64,000 bases of DNA from Rhodococcus jostii NBRC 16295 (GCF_001894825.1 NZ_BCWY01000010.1:62001-126000), one strand, 5' to 3'; numbered from the stretch's first letter, positions 12,001-19,232 are shown. Numbers and translations are program-made. The notes: generated by a model not told the origin, from the letters alone.

Positions 12001-13599
12001 CGACCGCGGCAACGCCAACGCCACCACGACCTCCGGGCCGACCTGGAGGTCGATCAGTAGCCGCGCCAGCCGGTTCGACGTGTCGTCCAGGGCGCGGTAA
12101 CTCAGGGTGTCGGCGGAGGTTCCGTGCCCGGGTGCGACGAGCGCCTCCCCGCCCGGGTTGCCGAGGACGGCACCCGCGAGGAGGTCGGGCAGAGTGACGG
12201 GTGCGAATCCGGCGCGGCCGGAAGCGGGAACGAGGGTGCGGCTCTCGTCGTCGTCGAGGATGCCGAGGTCGCCGACCCGTCGAGGTTCATCGGTGTCGGA
12301 GGTGAGGAACGCGCCGAGGAACCGGGTGAAGCGAGTGTGATGGGCGCGGAGGGTGTCTTCGGAGTACAGGTCGGGGTTGGCCTCGAGGTCCAGGTTGAGG
12401 CTGGTGCCGGCGACCCCGTGATAGACGTTGACCGCGAGGTCGGCGATCGGACCGGTGGACAGCAGTTCGAGCTTGCCGACGATGCTGCCGAGGGTGATCT
12501 CGTCGTGGAACAGCATGACGTTGATCAGGGGGCCGTAGAAACCCTGGAGCTCGGTAGCCGCGTCCCGCCGGATGTCGATGTGCGGGTAGCGCTGGTGGCG
12601 GAGCGCCGCGGTGACTTCCAGCCGGACCGCCGCCACCAGCTCCGCGTTCGTCATGTCCGGGCGGACGTGCAGACGTAGCGGGACGACATTGGAGACCATG
12701 CCGCCGGAGCGGCGGAGCAGCGCAGTGGTGCGGGCGGTGACGGGCAGGCTGACCGCGACCTCTTCACGTCCGGTCATCCGGGACAGGTACGCGGCGAACG
12801 CGGCAATGACCTCGAACGCGGTCGACGAGTCGTGACGGTCCGTCGCGGCCTCGAGGTGGTCGACGAGGGCGCCGGGGATCTGCCCACCCGTTGTCCGGCT
12901 TCGTGCCCGCGCGGGTGCGGAGCGGTCGACGAGGCTGTGCGGTTCACCGATCGTGGACACCCGCGCGGACCAGTACTCCTGGTCGACGCGGTAGCGCGGC
13001 GAGATCCGGTAGTCGTCGTCGACCCGGGCGACGTCGGTGAGTGCGGCCGCCGTGGACGGTGCGGCGGCACGCCCCTCGACGGCCGCGGTGTACAGCTCGG
13101 TGGTCCGGTCGACGAGCGTCATCGATCCCATGCCGTCGAGCGCGACGTGGTGAACGCGGCTGTACCAGTAATGACGATCCGGCCCGGTGCACAGGACCGC
13201 CGACGTGACGAGCCGATCGCGGCACACATCGAGCGGAGTGGTGTACTCCTGCCGCATCCACTCCTTGGCCGCCGCCCTCGGATCGGGCTCGTGCTGCAGG
13301 TCGACGAAATTGACCGACGCGTCCAGGGTCGGATCGACCAGCTGATAGGGAACTCCGTCGACCTCGACGAGGCGGAGGAAGGCGGAGCCGAGTTCCCGGC
13401 CGGCGGTGATCAACGACTCCGACAGCAACGCCACGTCGAGGACACCCACCAGTTCCACGCACTGCGCGATGGTGACGGGCACGTCGGGATCGAGCTGCTG
13501 GGCGAACCACATCCCCCGCTGAGCGGTGGAGAGTGGGAATGCACCGTCCGGAATACGACTCGCGGCGGTCACGTCACCACTCGGCACAGCTTCGACCAC
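1..13599 (-). CDS. Multimodular non-ribosomal peptide synthetase (3' end beyond window)
   Basis: This synthetase assembles a peptide on carrier-protein arms in the cytoplasm. I translated the minus strand and found over 4,500 open codons running off the left edge. Visible order (approximate coordinates): C1 13530-12310 (HHVALDG), A1 12270-10700, T1 near 10563 (LGGNSL), C2 10400-9130 (HHIAADG), A2 9100-7520, T2 near 7370 (GGNSL), C3 7200-5870 (HHISADG), A3 5850-4320, T3 near 4180 (GGDSI), E 4040-2640 (HHLVVDGVSWRIL, EGHGRE), C4 2590-1230 (HHILLDGWS), A4 1210 to edge. The E domain implies a D-residue from module 3. Hand-aligned A-pocket residues: A1 D-A-F-F-V-A-A-I-M; A2 and A4 both D-V-W-D-F-I-L-V-S; A3 D-A-W-H-F-G-A then unclear. 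The GTG at 13599 is preferred because a GAAGAGGA ribosome site precedes it. C1 resembles EntF-type C domains. Product unknown; no MbtH, thioesterase or tailoring gene is visible. Confidence 0.96.
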   Translation of the reverse strand, partial: MVEAVPSGDVTAASRIPDGAFPLSTAQRGMWFAQQLDPDVPVTIAQCVELVGVLDVALLSESLITAGRELGSAFLRLVEVDGVPYQLVDPTLDASVNFVDLQHEPDPRAAAKEWMRQEYTTPLDVCRDRLVTSAVLCTGPDRHYWYSRVHHVALDGMGSMTLVDRTTELYTAAVEGRAAAPSTAAALTDVARVDDDYRISPRYRVDQEYWSARVSTIGEPHSLVDRSAPARARSRTTGGQIPGALVDHLEAATDRHDSSTAFEVIAAFAAYLSRMTGREEVAVSLPVTARTTALLRRSGGMVSNVVPLRLHVRPDMTNAELVAAVRLEVTAALRHQRYPHIDIRRDAATELQGFYGPLINVMLFHDEITLGSIVGKLELLSTGPIADLAVNVYHGVAGTSLNLDLEANPDLYSEDTLRAHHTRFTRFLGAFLTSDTDEPRRVGDLGILDDDESRTLVPASGRAGFAPVTLPDLLAGAVLGNPGGEALVAPGHGTSADTLSYRALDDTSNRLARLLIDLQVGPEVVVALALPRSRESVSSVWAVAKAGAAFVPVDPSYPADRIAFMLEDCGAPIGITTAALRDGLPECTHWIIVDNDEFRAAAASYPPDAVTDADRTRALSVDHPAYVIYTSGSTGRPKGVAVTHRGVVNLAADERDRLLVSSGSRVLHFASPSFDASVFELVMAVCAGATLVVAPTTIYGGTELAELIAEQRVTHAFCTPAALASLDHRGLDHLKTVVVAGDVCPPELVARWAPGRLVVNAYGPSETTIMSSATGPMVPGRPVTIGSPTVGVDLVVLDHRLRPVPAGVRGELYVLGSSLARGYVHRAGLTAERFVANPFGTGGRMYRTGDVVRWVTVPDGPPVLEFLGRSDFQVKIRGFRIELGEIDAALAAHPVVEFAHTVGYEDGSGSSRLVSYVLPAPGAVVETRVLSAFVGERLPGYMVPSSIMVLDSLPLTPAGKLDRNALPAPVFAARSADIVRPRTVTEEILLGIFRDVLGLPELSADTSFFELGGNSLMATQVVSRVNAALGVRIGVRDLFQSPSVSHLAVAASNAGPQADSRPALEARERPARVPLSVAQQRMWFLNQFDTASAAYNLPIALRLTGALEREALRAALGDVQERHEALRTVFPDTPDGPHQLIMPAVSVLADTDPLDVDAQSLTAAVAALGGAGFDLTADTPLRAGLFREAPDRHVLVLVVHHIAADGWSMTPLAADVMVAYTARVAGHAPTWVPLPVQYADYTLWQRALLGSEDDVDSVSARQIAHWQSVLAGASQMLELPTDRPRPAEMSHRGGRVEFTIPADVHGRLVDLAQSTGATLFMVTHAALVVLFHRLGAGTDIVIGTPVAGRGEEALDALVGMFVNTLVLRATAEPGDTFEEVLDRVRDADVAAFSHADVPFERLVEVLSPDRSAARHPLFQVMLSFQNTAPTSVELPGLEVAAAEIDVHVAKFDLQLTVTERFGDAGTPGGLAAGFDYATDLFDESTVASMAERFVNLLRSVAASSAKAVGDLPLLHAAERDRVLGTWNDTGHRVPAMCLPELFDAQVARTPDAVAVVFGDVTLSYSQLDRRANSLARHLIDRGVGPESRVGLAMRRSPDLLVGMYAIVKAGGAYVPVDPDHPTDRIGYVLDSAQPVCVLTTSADRGALPAGSSFVEIDRIALDSCSGEPVTDSDRLAPLRPDNPAYVIYTSGSTGRPKGVSVPHRGIVNQLLWMQSEYALTERDVLLQKTATTFDVSLWGYFWPLHTGATMVLATPDGHRDPEYLARVIDEHGVTVTDFVPSMLDAFVASVPTTSCATLRHVFVIGEALPPETVTRFRALSDAGLHNLYGPTEAAVSVTYWDTAATVTGTVPIGVPEWNTQVYVLDSRLHPVPPGVAGELYLAGEQLARGYLGRVDLTSDRFVANPFTAGLRMYRTGDLVRWTSAGALEYIGRTDFQVKFRGQRIELGEIEFVLRAHPSVTSAAVLVHSDPGTGDHLVAYVVPEPGHDLDVTRLRECTAASLPAYMIPAALMVVDEFPLNTSGKLDRKALPAPEFGGSATEYVAPRTSVEANLAEIFAEVLGLDRIGVRDNFFDVGGNSLVATRVTSRIRAELGAPLALRDLFDAPTVGALAERIEGTVPTAPRAPLVAATRAGRIPLSPAQRRMWFLNQFDTASAAYNMPFALRLSGKLDGDGLRSAIRDVLGRHESLRTLYPDSTDGPHQVIVGADEVSLDLDVQPTTEAELPARLLTLATGGFDVTSAVPLRTALLRLSVDEHVLAVVVHHISADGSSMAPLARDILLAYTARTAGRAPSWAPMDVQYADYSYWQAEFLGDETDGRSQAAEQIEFWSAALDGIPDLLELPADRPRPAVPTNSGATVPFSVDAATAKAVADLAARSAATPFMVWHAALSVLLSRLSNAVDVTVGTPVAGRAEPSLQDLVGMFVNTLTLRARVSGDLSFADVLAQVRDFDLAAFAHADLPFERLVEVLEPARSTARHPLFQVGLSYENFEAGVLELPRLTVSAVEMNPEIAKFDLNVTLTEIRDERGTVSGLTGAFTYAVDLFDRDTVESFADRFARIVAAALADPGTAVGDLPVLDQRELVRVLREWNATDVEVSERPYLARYDEQAARTPDAVAVVYRDVSVTYREFNSRVNRLARTLIAEGAGTETTVAVAARRSIEFLIALHAVLRTGAAYVPLDVDLPAERAAHVIEAADPVLVLTAVRGEFETDSGVRVLSMDGLELDRFDDAPVTDRDRLRPLAADNLAYVIFTSGSTGRPKGVAVSHAGLGSHFGFLVSLGALDETDRVAVKTPQSFDASLWELLWPLAVGARVVIAEPDGHKDPDYLAELIDTEQITAIHFVPSMLAVFTDVIVPSRFSSLRTVFVGGEALSVTVARRFAAVSDAAVLNAYGPAEVAPASTTSWVDTSNSGIVTVGTPVWNTRAYVLDQRLHPSPAGVTGELYLAGTQVSRGYAGRPDLTAERFVANPFDAPGTRMYRTGDRLRWNSRGELEYLGRNDFQVKLRGLRIELGEIEAVLESADSVAQAVVTVYSGAASEQLVAYLVTRTGTTVDTEALTTYAESRLPEYMIPDGFVTLDAFPLNASGKLDRAALPAPAVGDVAVARVEPRTPMEETLAALFREALGVDDLGVNDSFFALGGDSIVSIQLVSRAKAAGIVFTPRDVFERKSIAALAEVAIVASVDPLALAELAGGGVGNVELTPVVRSLLDRSGPVGRYSQSVLLTLPTGIERSDIVATVQAVLDRHDALRSRLLRDGADVRHSVLPAGAVDADRLVTTVPVDPDLGDEAFDALIDRELSAAADRFDFETPVLTQFVWLDRGATRPGRLLVVAHHLVVDGVSWRILVPDLVAAGGAVAAGHAPNLPEVGTSLRRWSHGLSEAARQPSALAQFDYWRSVVDAPDPLLGDRALDPVRDRTSTTQELHVELSTEITGTLLARVPEAFRCSVGDSLLAGFAVALTEWRRARGVPAASAYVTLEGHGREESVVPGADLSRTVGWFTSVYPVRLALDGVDTQDALVGGASAGAAIKAVKEQLLAVPDRGVGYGLLRYLNPATATVLARFDPPQVVFNYLGKTGMGDLSPEMREVGWVPDLASSRVFSGDTDPEMSASAVIEINVGVTDTDAGPRLGASVRFAGELLAADDVRELVDLWQQALVSQIEHVVAGSGGGLTPSDVGTVALTQSQIEVWERAYPTLEDVWALSPLQAGFHFHSLLAAEHSVDVYHSQLRMTMLGDVSADRMRAAAAALLERYSNLRVVFVQDGDVTAQIPLRGVEVPLTVVDLSGRESDSGERELEALVAENRTAPFDLSDAPLLRLLLVRTGAGRYELAMTNHHILLDGWSIPLIVQDLLVLYATAGDQSALPAVRPYREYLDWLARRDPSASRAAWAHALDGLDEPTLLAPARTGGTVTVDPEEVPIHFSEADTAELLAFARQHGVTPNTVIQTAWALLLRRLTGRDDVVFGATVSGRPPHIPGIESMVGLFINTVPVRVRIDADESVAGLLARVQGQQADLLDHHYLGLTEIQAEAGVGVLFDTLTVFESYPVDQAALQAQTDIAGMRVDSVEVHSVTHYPLSLMAQVDDTLRLGVAYLPDTFESDEAKLIAARLDSVIRALIAEPSAAVAEVTGFIPGEYARVMHDWNATDHHVPESTLLTSFEAQAARTPDAVAVDFDGDVLTYAALDARANQLARHLIALGVAPETRVAVVMRRSLELVVGIYAVLKAGGAYVPVDPDHPAERTSYVLGSAQPVCVLTTSADRPDLPNGIPVSDLDTLDLSGVSAAPLTDAERIEPLRPAHPAYVIYTSGSTGRPKGVAVPHAAIVNQLLWMQSEYTLTDRDVWLQKTATTFDVSLWGYFWPLQVGATMVLATPDGHREPAYLTRVIDERSVTVTDFVPSMLDVFVAAAAVGSCRSLRHVFVIGEALPPATVLRFRELSAAGLHNLYGPTEAAVSVTYWKTGEADTTNVPIGVPEWNTQAYVLDSRLHPVPVGVPGELYLGGAQLARGYLGRVDLTSDRFVANPFGRTGERMYRTGDLVRW

Positions 13600-13869
13600 G
13601 TTGTCGTCCTCTTCCCACTCCGGCGGTGGGCATGGCACCCACCGGCCACCCAAGAAACTGATAGTGACCTGCGAACCTGGGAATTTACAGAACCTTACCC
13701 GGGAGTACGCTTCAGGTTCCTATCGGACGTACGGTTCAGACCGTTTCAGGGCGTCTCAGAATGTGGACGGACCGCATCTTTGCCCATGGGTGTCACGTTT
13801 CGATGCACCTAACCCAGCGCTGCCCCACTACTTCCGGAGAAGGAATGGGGCAGCGGTTGGTACCTGGTG

Positions 13870-14652
13870 TTATCTGGCCGCCACACCCTTGATCTTGGCA
13901 ATCCGGTTGCGCAGCCCCCACTGCGTGACCTTGAGAAGCGCTTCGCGGACGATCCCGCCGCTCATCTTGGATTCACCGATTTCTCGCTCCGTGAATGTAA
14001 TGGGAACCTCGCGGAGGGTAAAGCCCTCCTGGAGGGCCCGCCATGCCAGGTCCACCTGGAAGCAGTATCCGTGTGATTCCACCGCGGCGAGGTCGAGCTT
14101 CTCGAGCACCTCCCGGCGGTATGCCCGGTATCCGCCGGTGATGTCCTTGACCTTCACACCCAGCGCCACACGCGAGTAGATGTTGCCGCCGCGCGAGAGC
14201 CACTCGCGATGCTTCGGCCAGTTCACCACCGTGCCGCCCGGCACGTACCGGGATCCGAGTACCAGGTCGGCGCCCGCATCGACCTGATCGAGGAGTCGGT
14301 GCAGTTGTTCCGGCGCGTGGCTGCCGTCGGCGTCCATCTCGACGAGGACGGTGTAGTCGCGCTCGAGGCCCCAGCGGAAACCCGCGATGTACGCGGCGCC
14401 GAGCCCGTTCTTCTCCGTGCGGTGCATCACGTGGATGCGGCCGGCATCGTCGTTCGACGCGAGGGCATCCGCGACGTCGCCGGTACCGTCGGGGCTGCCG
14501 TCGTCGACGACGAGAACGTGCGTCGTGGGCAGGGCCGCGTGCAGGCGCCCCACGATCAGGCCGAGATTCTCCCGCTCGTCATACGTCGGAATGATCACCA
14601 GAGTCCGTGCGCTCGGTGCCCCGCTCTGCCCGGATTCGGTCTCCGATGCCAT
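13870..14652 (-). CDS. ppm1: Polyprenol monophosphomannose synthase (Ppm1 catalytic domain)
   Basis: A family 2 glycosyltransferase of 260 residues that moves mannose from GDP-mannose to polyprenol phosphate, the donor for lipoglycan and glycoprotein mannosylation at the membrane. The N-terminal fold carries the nucleotide-binding [10 protein letters not shown] motif and the metal-binding EMDADGSH, followed by GSRYVPGG and the acceptor-region sequence [14 protein letters not shown]. No membrane segment is present, as in the soluble catalytic half of mycobacterial Ppm1. The ATG at 14652 is chosen over an earlier in-frame start because AGGGAGGATCCTC lies just before it. Its 5' end overlaps the 3' end of the lnt gene by 74 bases, so translation is probably coupled. 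In M. tuberculosis the two activities are one fused protein; here they are separate genes. Confidence 0.94.
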   Translation of the reverse strand: MASETESGQSGAPSARTLVIIPTYDERENLGLIVGRLHAALPTTHVLVVDDGSPDGTGDVADALASNDDAGRIHVMHRTEKNGLGAAYIAGFRWGLERDYTVLVEMDADGSHAPEQLHRLLDQVDAGADLVLGSRYVPGGTVVNWPKHREWLSRGGNIYSRVALGVKVKDITGGYRAYRREVLEKLDLAAVESHGYCFQVDLAWRALQEGFTLREVPITFTEREIGESKMSGGIVREALLKVTQWGLRNRIAKIKGVAAR

Positions 14653-16282
14653 GAGGATCCTCCCTGCCGGCAACTGCCGGCGCCTTCTCGGTACTGCCTT
14701 GAATCGGTGTGCGAACTTCTCGTCGTCGTCGCACCACGGCGAACGCGACGGCAGCGACGGCCCCGAGGCAGAGGAGAACCTCCGGAATCGGGCCGAGCCG
14801 ACTTGCCAGCGTAGTACCGGTGCGCAGCGGCACCTGCGACACCAGGGCAGCGGGGACGAAAAGTGGGGTTTCCCCCATCGTGGACCCGTCGGGGGCGATG
14901 ATCGCGCTCACACCGCTGGTCGCGGCCACGACGACGGCGCGCCCGTGCTCCACGGCCCGCACCTTCGACATCGCGAGCTGCTGGTAGGTCATCTCGGTGT
15001 CACCGAACGTGGCGTTGTTGGTGGGGACGGCGAGCAGTTCCGCGCCGCTGCGGACCGACTGCTCGAACGCCCGGTCGAACGCCACCTCGTAACAGGTCGC
15101 GACGCCCACCGCGATGCCGTTCGCGTGGACGACGCCGTCCCCGTCGCCGGGAACGAAGTTGCCCGCGCGGTCGGCGTACGAGGAGAAGTGCCGGAAGAAC
15201 CCGCGATACGGCAGGTACTCGCCGAACGGCTGGATGATCTTCTTGTCGTGCCGTTCCTGCGGTCCCGCATCGCCGTCCCACACGATCACCGAATTGGTGG
15301 TGGTGCGGTCGGAGTTGACGAGCACGGTCCCCACCAGGATGGGTGCGCCGATCGCCTCGGACGCCCGGGTGATGTCGGCGGCGGCATCGGCGTTGCGCAG
15401 CGGATCGATGTCGGAGGCGTTCTCCGGCCAGATCACGAGGTCGGGTTGCGGCGCCGCGCCCGACACGACGTCGGCCGCGAGTTCGAGGGTGCGGTGCACG
15501 TGGTTGTCGAGAACGCGTTTGCGCTGGTCGTTGAAGTCGAGTCCGAGTTTGGGGACGCTGCCCTGGATCGCCGCGACGGTGATCGTCCGGTCGCCCGAGT
15601 CCGTGCCCGGCAGCGTCGGCCACAGCGCCACCGACACGAGGGTCGCGGCGAGGGCGGCGACCAGGCCGCCGGCCAGTGGACGCTTCCAGTTCTCGGCACC
15701 GCGCGCCCGGGCCCTCACCGTCACGGCCACGGACGCCAGCCCGGCGCCGGTCAGCGCGACCGCGAAGCTGAGCAGCGGCGAGCCGCCGATGCTCGCGAGC
15801 GGCAGGAACCAGCCCTCCGACTGTCCGAACGCGAGCCGCCCCCACGGGAAGCCGCCGAACGGCACACTGGCGCGGAGCCATTCCGTGAGCGACCAGCACA
15901 CCGCGATCCACAACGGCGCCCAGCGCAGCCGGGACACGAGGACGGCGAGCAGCCCGAACAGTCCGATGAACAGAGACTCGACCGCCGCGAGCGCAAGCCA
16001 CGGAAGGGCCCCGACGAACACCCCGATCCACGGCAGCAGCGGCACGAGGAACCCGAGTCCCGCGAGGTAGCCGTAGCCGAAACCCGCGCGCAGTCGGGGT
16101 GCCGCGCCACCGGCGCCGGTCAGGACCAGCGTCAGCAGGGCAATGCCGACGGGTGCGAGAAACCACAGTGGCCGCGGCGGAAAGCCGGCGAACACGAGGA
16201 ACCCCGCGGCCACCGACAGGACGGAACGCACCAGCACCCCCCGGTTACCGGTGGACCACCGCGTCACGGCGCTACCGCTCAT
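14579..16282 (-). CDS. lnt: Apolipoprotein N-acyltransferase
   Basis: Membrane enzyme (567 residues) that N-acylates the lipid-modified cysteine of lipoproteins. The first 200 or so residues are a run of hydrophobic segments (for example [15 protein letters not shown] and [16 protein letters not shown]). The periplasmic nitrilase domain carries IVWPENAS (catalytic Glu), [10 protein letters not shown] and VATCYEVAF with the nucleophile Cys. The start ATG at 16282 follows GGGGGAGCG at suitable spacing; earlier in-frame codons translate into arginine-rich sequence and are the antisense shadow of the neighbour. It overlaps the upstream amidohydrolase by 11 bases and the downstream ppm1 by 74, indicating one transcript. 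Mycobacterial Lnt can interact with Ppm1, which fits this coupling. Confidence 0.95.
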   Translation of the reverse strand: MSGSAVTRWSTGNRGVLVRSVLSVAAGFLVFAGFPPRPLWFLAPVGIALLTLVLTGAGGAAPRLRAGFGYGYLAGLGFLVPLLPWIGVFVGALPWLALAAVESLFIGLFGLLAVLVSRLRWAPLWIAVCWSLTEWLRASVPFGGFPWGRLAFGQSEGWFLPLASIGGSPLLSFAVALTGAGLASVAVTVRARARGAENWKRPLAGGLVAALAATLVSVALWPTLPGTDSGDRTITVAAIQGSVPKLGLDFNDQRKRVLDNHVHRTLELAADVVSGAAPQPDLVIWPENASDIDPLRNADAAADITRASEAIGAPILVGTVLVNSDRTTTNSVIVWDGDAGPQERHDKKIIQPFGEYLPYRGFFRHFSSYADRAGNFVPGDGDGVVHANGIAVGVATCYEVAFDRAFEQSVRSGAELLAVPTNNATFGDTEMTYQQLAMSKVRAVEHGRAVVVAATSGVSAIIAPDGSTMGETPLFVPAALVSQVPLRTGTTLASRLGPIPEVLLCLGAVAAVAFAVVRRRREVRTPIQGSTEKAPAVAGREDPHGIGDRIRAERGTERTDSGDHSDV

Positions 16283-17876
16283 GGACGACGCTCCCCCGGT
16301 GCACCGAACGCAGCAGCACCGGCGTCGGTGCATCGTCCTCGAGCCGCGGCAGGGCCGGCACCCGGGACCGAGGGTCGGTCGACCACCGCTGCACGGAATC
16401 CTTGGGAGCGCTGACGACGAGTTCGCCCGCATCCCACACGGCGTAGGACGCCGGCGCGCCCGGATCGAGGGTCCCGGCGAGGCCGTCGCGCACCCCGCCG
16501 GCCCGCCACGCGCCGCGGGTGGCAGCCGAGAACGCCGCACGCGGGGAGATCCCGCTGCCCGGTGTGCGGTGGTGGACGGCCGCGCGCAGCATCGCCCAGG
16601 GTTCGACCGGGGTGACCGGCGCGTCCGAGCTCAGGGCCAGCGACACCCCCGCGGAGGCGGCCCCGGCGAACGGGTTGAGAGTGAGGGCGCGCTCGGTTCC
16701 GAGGCGCTGCGCGTACAGCCCGTCCGTCCCACCCCAAAGGGCGTCGAACGCGGGCTGGACGCTGGCGATCACACCCCACTGCGCCAGCCGCGCCGCGTCG
16801 TCGCCGGTCATCATCTCGGCGTGTTCGAGCCGGTGCCCGGCCTTCGCGACCGCGGGACCGCCCAGCTCGCCCGCGACGACGGCGAATGCGTCGACTGCGG
16901 CCCGGACGGCGGCGTCGCCGATGACGTGGAATCCGGCCTGGATTCCGGCGATCGTGCAGGCTCGGATGTGGGCGGCGATCTCGTCGACGCCGAGGTAGCT
17001 CTTGCCGGTGCCGCCATCCAGATCCGCATAGGGCTCGCTGAGCCACGCGGTGTGGGAGCCGAGGGATCCGTCGATGAACAGGTCGCCGCCCAGCGCGTGG
17101 GCACCGGTGACGTTCAGCAGCTTCCGGGCCTCGTCGGCGTCGGTCACCGCTTCGCCCCAGTAGCCGCGGACCTCGACGCCGTGCGGGGTGGACAGGAGTT
17201 CACGGAAGTCGTCGAGTCCGGCGATGTCGGGCCCGCCGCACTCGTGCACCGCGACGATGCCGCGGGAGGCGATGGTGTCGAGGGCGGCGACGCGGGCGGC
17301 GGACCGCTGCTCGGCGGTCAGCAGCGACCGTGCGACGGTTCGGGCGGCGTGGTGCGCCTCGAACGTCAGCGGCCCGTCCGGGGAGAAACCGGCCGTGTCG
17401 CTCAGATCCGGGACCGACCGGCGCAGCGCGGTCGAGCACACGGCCGAGTGGACGTCGATCCGCGACAGATACACGGTGCGCCCGGGCGCGGCCTCGTCGA
17501 GCTGCGCGGTGGTCGGACCGGTTCCCTCCGGCCACCTCGACTCGTCCCAGCCGTGCCCCCAGATGACGGCGTCGGCGTGGGTGCGGGCGAATGAGGCGAG
17601 CCGGTCGAGGCATTCGCGGAGCGAGCCGACACCGACCAGGTCGAGCCCCACGATGTTCAGGCCGAGTGCCGTGACGTGCACGTGGGTGTCGACGAATGCG
17701 GGGGTGACGAAGGCGCCGCCGAGGTCGACGACGTCCGCGTCGGGGTGCAGTGCGCGGGCAGCGCGATCGTCGCCGACCCACGACACGATGCCGTCGGTCA
17801 CTGCCATCGACGTGGCGTCTGGAGCAAAGGAACTGTAGATTCGGCCGCCGACCAGCAGTTGTGTAGTCACAGGCAA
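16272..17876 (-). CDS. YtcJ-like metal-dependent amidohydrolase
   Basis: A 534-residue amidohydrolase-superfamily protein of the YtcJ/NfdA/AepA type, expected to hydrolyse an amide or similar bond; the substrate cannot be told. The N-terminal beta domain is followed by the metal-ligand motif VDTHVHVT, then GHGWDESRWPEG typical of the YtcJ branch, and later HVIGDAAV and LSSDAPV with the distal metal/base residues. Start is uncertain between TTG at 17876 (AGGCAG upstream) and GTG at 17870. It lies 12 bases after the fxsA-like gene and overlaps lnt by 11 bases. Its position in a lipoprotein/mannolipid operon may only reflect shared transcription. Length is normal for the family and no inactivating change was noticed. 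Confidence 0.87.
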   Translation of the reverse strand: MPVTTQLLVGGRIYSSFAPDATSMAVTDGIVSWVGDDRAARALHPDADVVDLGGAFVTPAFVDTHVHVTALGLNIVGLDLVGVGSLRECLDRLASFARTHADAVIWGHGWDESRWPEGTGPTTAQLDEAAPGRTVYLSRIDVHSAVCSTALRRSVPDLSDTAGFSPDGPLTFEAHHAARTVARSLLTAEQRSAARVAALDTIASRGIVAVHECGGPDIAGLDDFRELLSTPHGVEVRGYWGEAVTDADEARKLLNVTGAHALGGDLFIDGSLGSHTAWLSEPYADLDGGTGKSYLGVDEIAAHIRACTIAGIQAGFHVIGDAAVRAAVDAFAVVAGELGGPAVAKAGHRLEHAEMMTGDDAARLAQWGVIASVQPAFDALWGGTDGLYAQRLGTERALTLNPFAGAASAGVSLALSSDAPVTPVEPWAMLRAAVHHRTPGSGISPRAAFSAATRGAWRAGGVRDGLAGTLDPGAPASYAVWDAGELVVSAPKDSVQRWSTDPRSRVPALPRLEDDAPTPVLLRSVHRGSVVHER

Positions 17877-17888
17877 CCAGTCTGCCTG

Positions 17889-18410
17889 TTAGGGCAGAAC
17901 GTGGGGATCACGGGTCGGGGTTCGGGGCTCCTCGTCGATCACTTCACCCTCGAAGACCTCACCCTCGAAGACCTCGTCGACCACCTCCCCTTCGATGACC
18001 TCGCCGCGATCGCGGCGGGGTGCCCGCGCGAACGCCTCGGCGCCGGCCGCGACGGTTGCGGCGCGCCGACCTGCCAGGAGAACCACGACGGGCCGAAGCA
18101 GCCAGCGGGTGGGGGGAATGAGGAACAGCAGCCCGAGCACCGACGTGACCAGGCCGGGAACGAACATCAGGGCGGATCCCAGCGCGACGAGCGCGCCGTC
18201 GGCGACCGCGGCGCCGGGCGAGCCCTCCCCGCCCGCGGCGCGGCGCAGGCCTTCCATCACGCGACGCCACTGCGAACGCATCAGCAGCAGTCCGACCAGC
18301 GTTCCACCGAGCAGGAGGAGCACGGTCCACAGCGCGCCGATCGCATTACCGACCAGGACGAGCGCGGCGATCTCCACCACTACGTACAGCAGGAACAGTG
18401 CGGCGTACAT
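17889..18410 (-). CDS. fxsA: FxsA family membrane protein
   Basis: A 173-residue integral membrane protein of the FxsA family (in E. coli, a suppressor of phage exclusion; cellular role unclear). Two N-terminal helices (YAALFLLYVVVEIAALVLVG and ALWTVLLLLGGTLVGLLL) and a third around VALGSALMFVPGLVTSVLGL are clear. The C-terminus is a low-complexity acidic tail with repeated GEV(I/V/F) units. The ATG at 18410 is preferred because AAAGGGGGCGTC directly precedes it; a longer in-frame version adds 21 residues without a site. It heads the minus-strand run to the amidohydrolase, lnt and ppm1, and diverges from the secreted-protein gene at 18615 across about 200 bases that must hold both promoters. 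Confidence 0.86.
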   Translation of the reverse strand: MYAALFLLYVVVEIAALVLVGNAIGALWTVLLLLGGTLVGLLLMRSQWRRVMEGLRRAAGGEGSPGAAVADGALVALGSALMFVPGLVTSVLGLLFLIPPTRWLLRPVVVLLAGRRAATVAAGAEAFARAPRRDRGEVIEGEVVDEVFEGEVFEGEVIDEEPRTPTRDPHVLP

Positions 18411-18614
18411 GACGCCCCCTTTCGGACGGCCGGGTTCATCGAGGGTCTGTGGGTCAACCGTCTGATCGTTCAACGTTCGACGGCGTCGATTTTCTCCCGA
18501 CCGTTGATATCGAAGCGCTCACGATCTAACCCTCAAGTTGACATTGAGACTCTGGGCATGGTGCAGTTCACTGCGATGGGGGTCTTCCGATCCCGCGCAC
18601 AACGAGGAGCCGAT

Positions 18615-19232
18615 ATGACTCGTTCCACCGTCTTCCGCCGAGCCGCAATCGTTCTCGCGGCCGCAGCAGCCTTCGGCATGCTGTCGTCGGGACCGGCCTC
18701 CGCAGCACCGGTCGCCGACTTCGCGAAGGGCGCCGCCGAACTGCAGGCACTCGCCACCGAGGTCTCCCCCGCCGCATCCGCCGCGGTGGACGCCCTGCTC
18801 GGAGCCAGCGTGTTCATCCCGAAGGACGTGCTCGAAGTCGGACTCACCACACCGCAGGACTTCATGTACCCGTCCCCCACCCTCGGGTGCGGCGTCGCAG
18901 ACAACCCTGCGACGGTCACTCTGGCGAGCGCCCAGGGCGGACCGAATCTTTTCCCGCAGATCACCGCGAACCAGCTGCGTTTCCAGGCCATCCCCGGCTA
19001 TGTCGCGATCCCGCAGTCGTCCGATCTCAGCGTGGCCTGGATCAACCTCTCCACGTTCCAGGGCGGAATCGTCAAGCTCGACGACAAGTTGCCGATCATC
19101 AATACCCCGATCCTGTCGAAGATCGTCGACACCGGGAAGGGCACTGTCCTCGCGACCGTGTTCGGCACGGTCGGATACCCCGACGCCGTCACGTGCACGG
19201 TCGTCCCGACAGTCGGGACCTTCACCGTCTGA
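18615..19232 (+). CDS. Secreted protein of unknown function
   Basis: A 205-residue exported protein. The N-terminus is a classic Sec signal peptide: MTRSTVFRR, a hydrophobic core AAIVLAAAAAFGML, and a cleavage site after SGPASA. The mature part has no domain I can name. It contains two cysteines (in LGCGVAD and VTCTVV) that could pair. The ATG at 18615 is chosen because GAGGAG lies just upstream; the same frame is open much further left, but that extension crosses the fxsA promoter and the gene body in antisense and has no signal sequence. Monocistronic by spacing, and convergent with the response regulator gene, whose stop lies 28 bases away. Confidence 0.85.
   Translation: MTRSTVFRRAAIVLAAAAAFGMLSSGPASAAPVADFAKGAAELQALATEVSPAASAAVDALLGASVFIPKDVLEVGLTTPQDFMYPSPTLGCGVADNPATVTLASAQGGPNLFPQITANQLRFQAIPGYVAIPQSSDLSVAWINLSTFQGGIVKLDDKLPIINTPILSKIVDTGKGTVLATVFGTVGYPDAVTCTVVPTVGTFTV

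Noticed and set aside
14387-16414. Long plus-strand frame of 675 codons
   Set aside because: Antisense to lnt, which has all catalytic motifs on the minus strand.
17676-18614. Long N-terminal extension of the secreted protein
   Set aside because: It runs antisense through fxsA and the divergent promoter; the signal peptide and ribosome site place the start at 18615.
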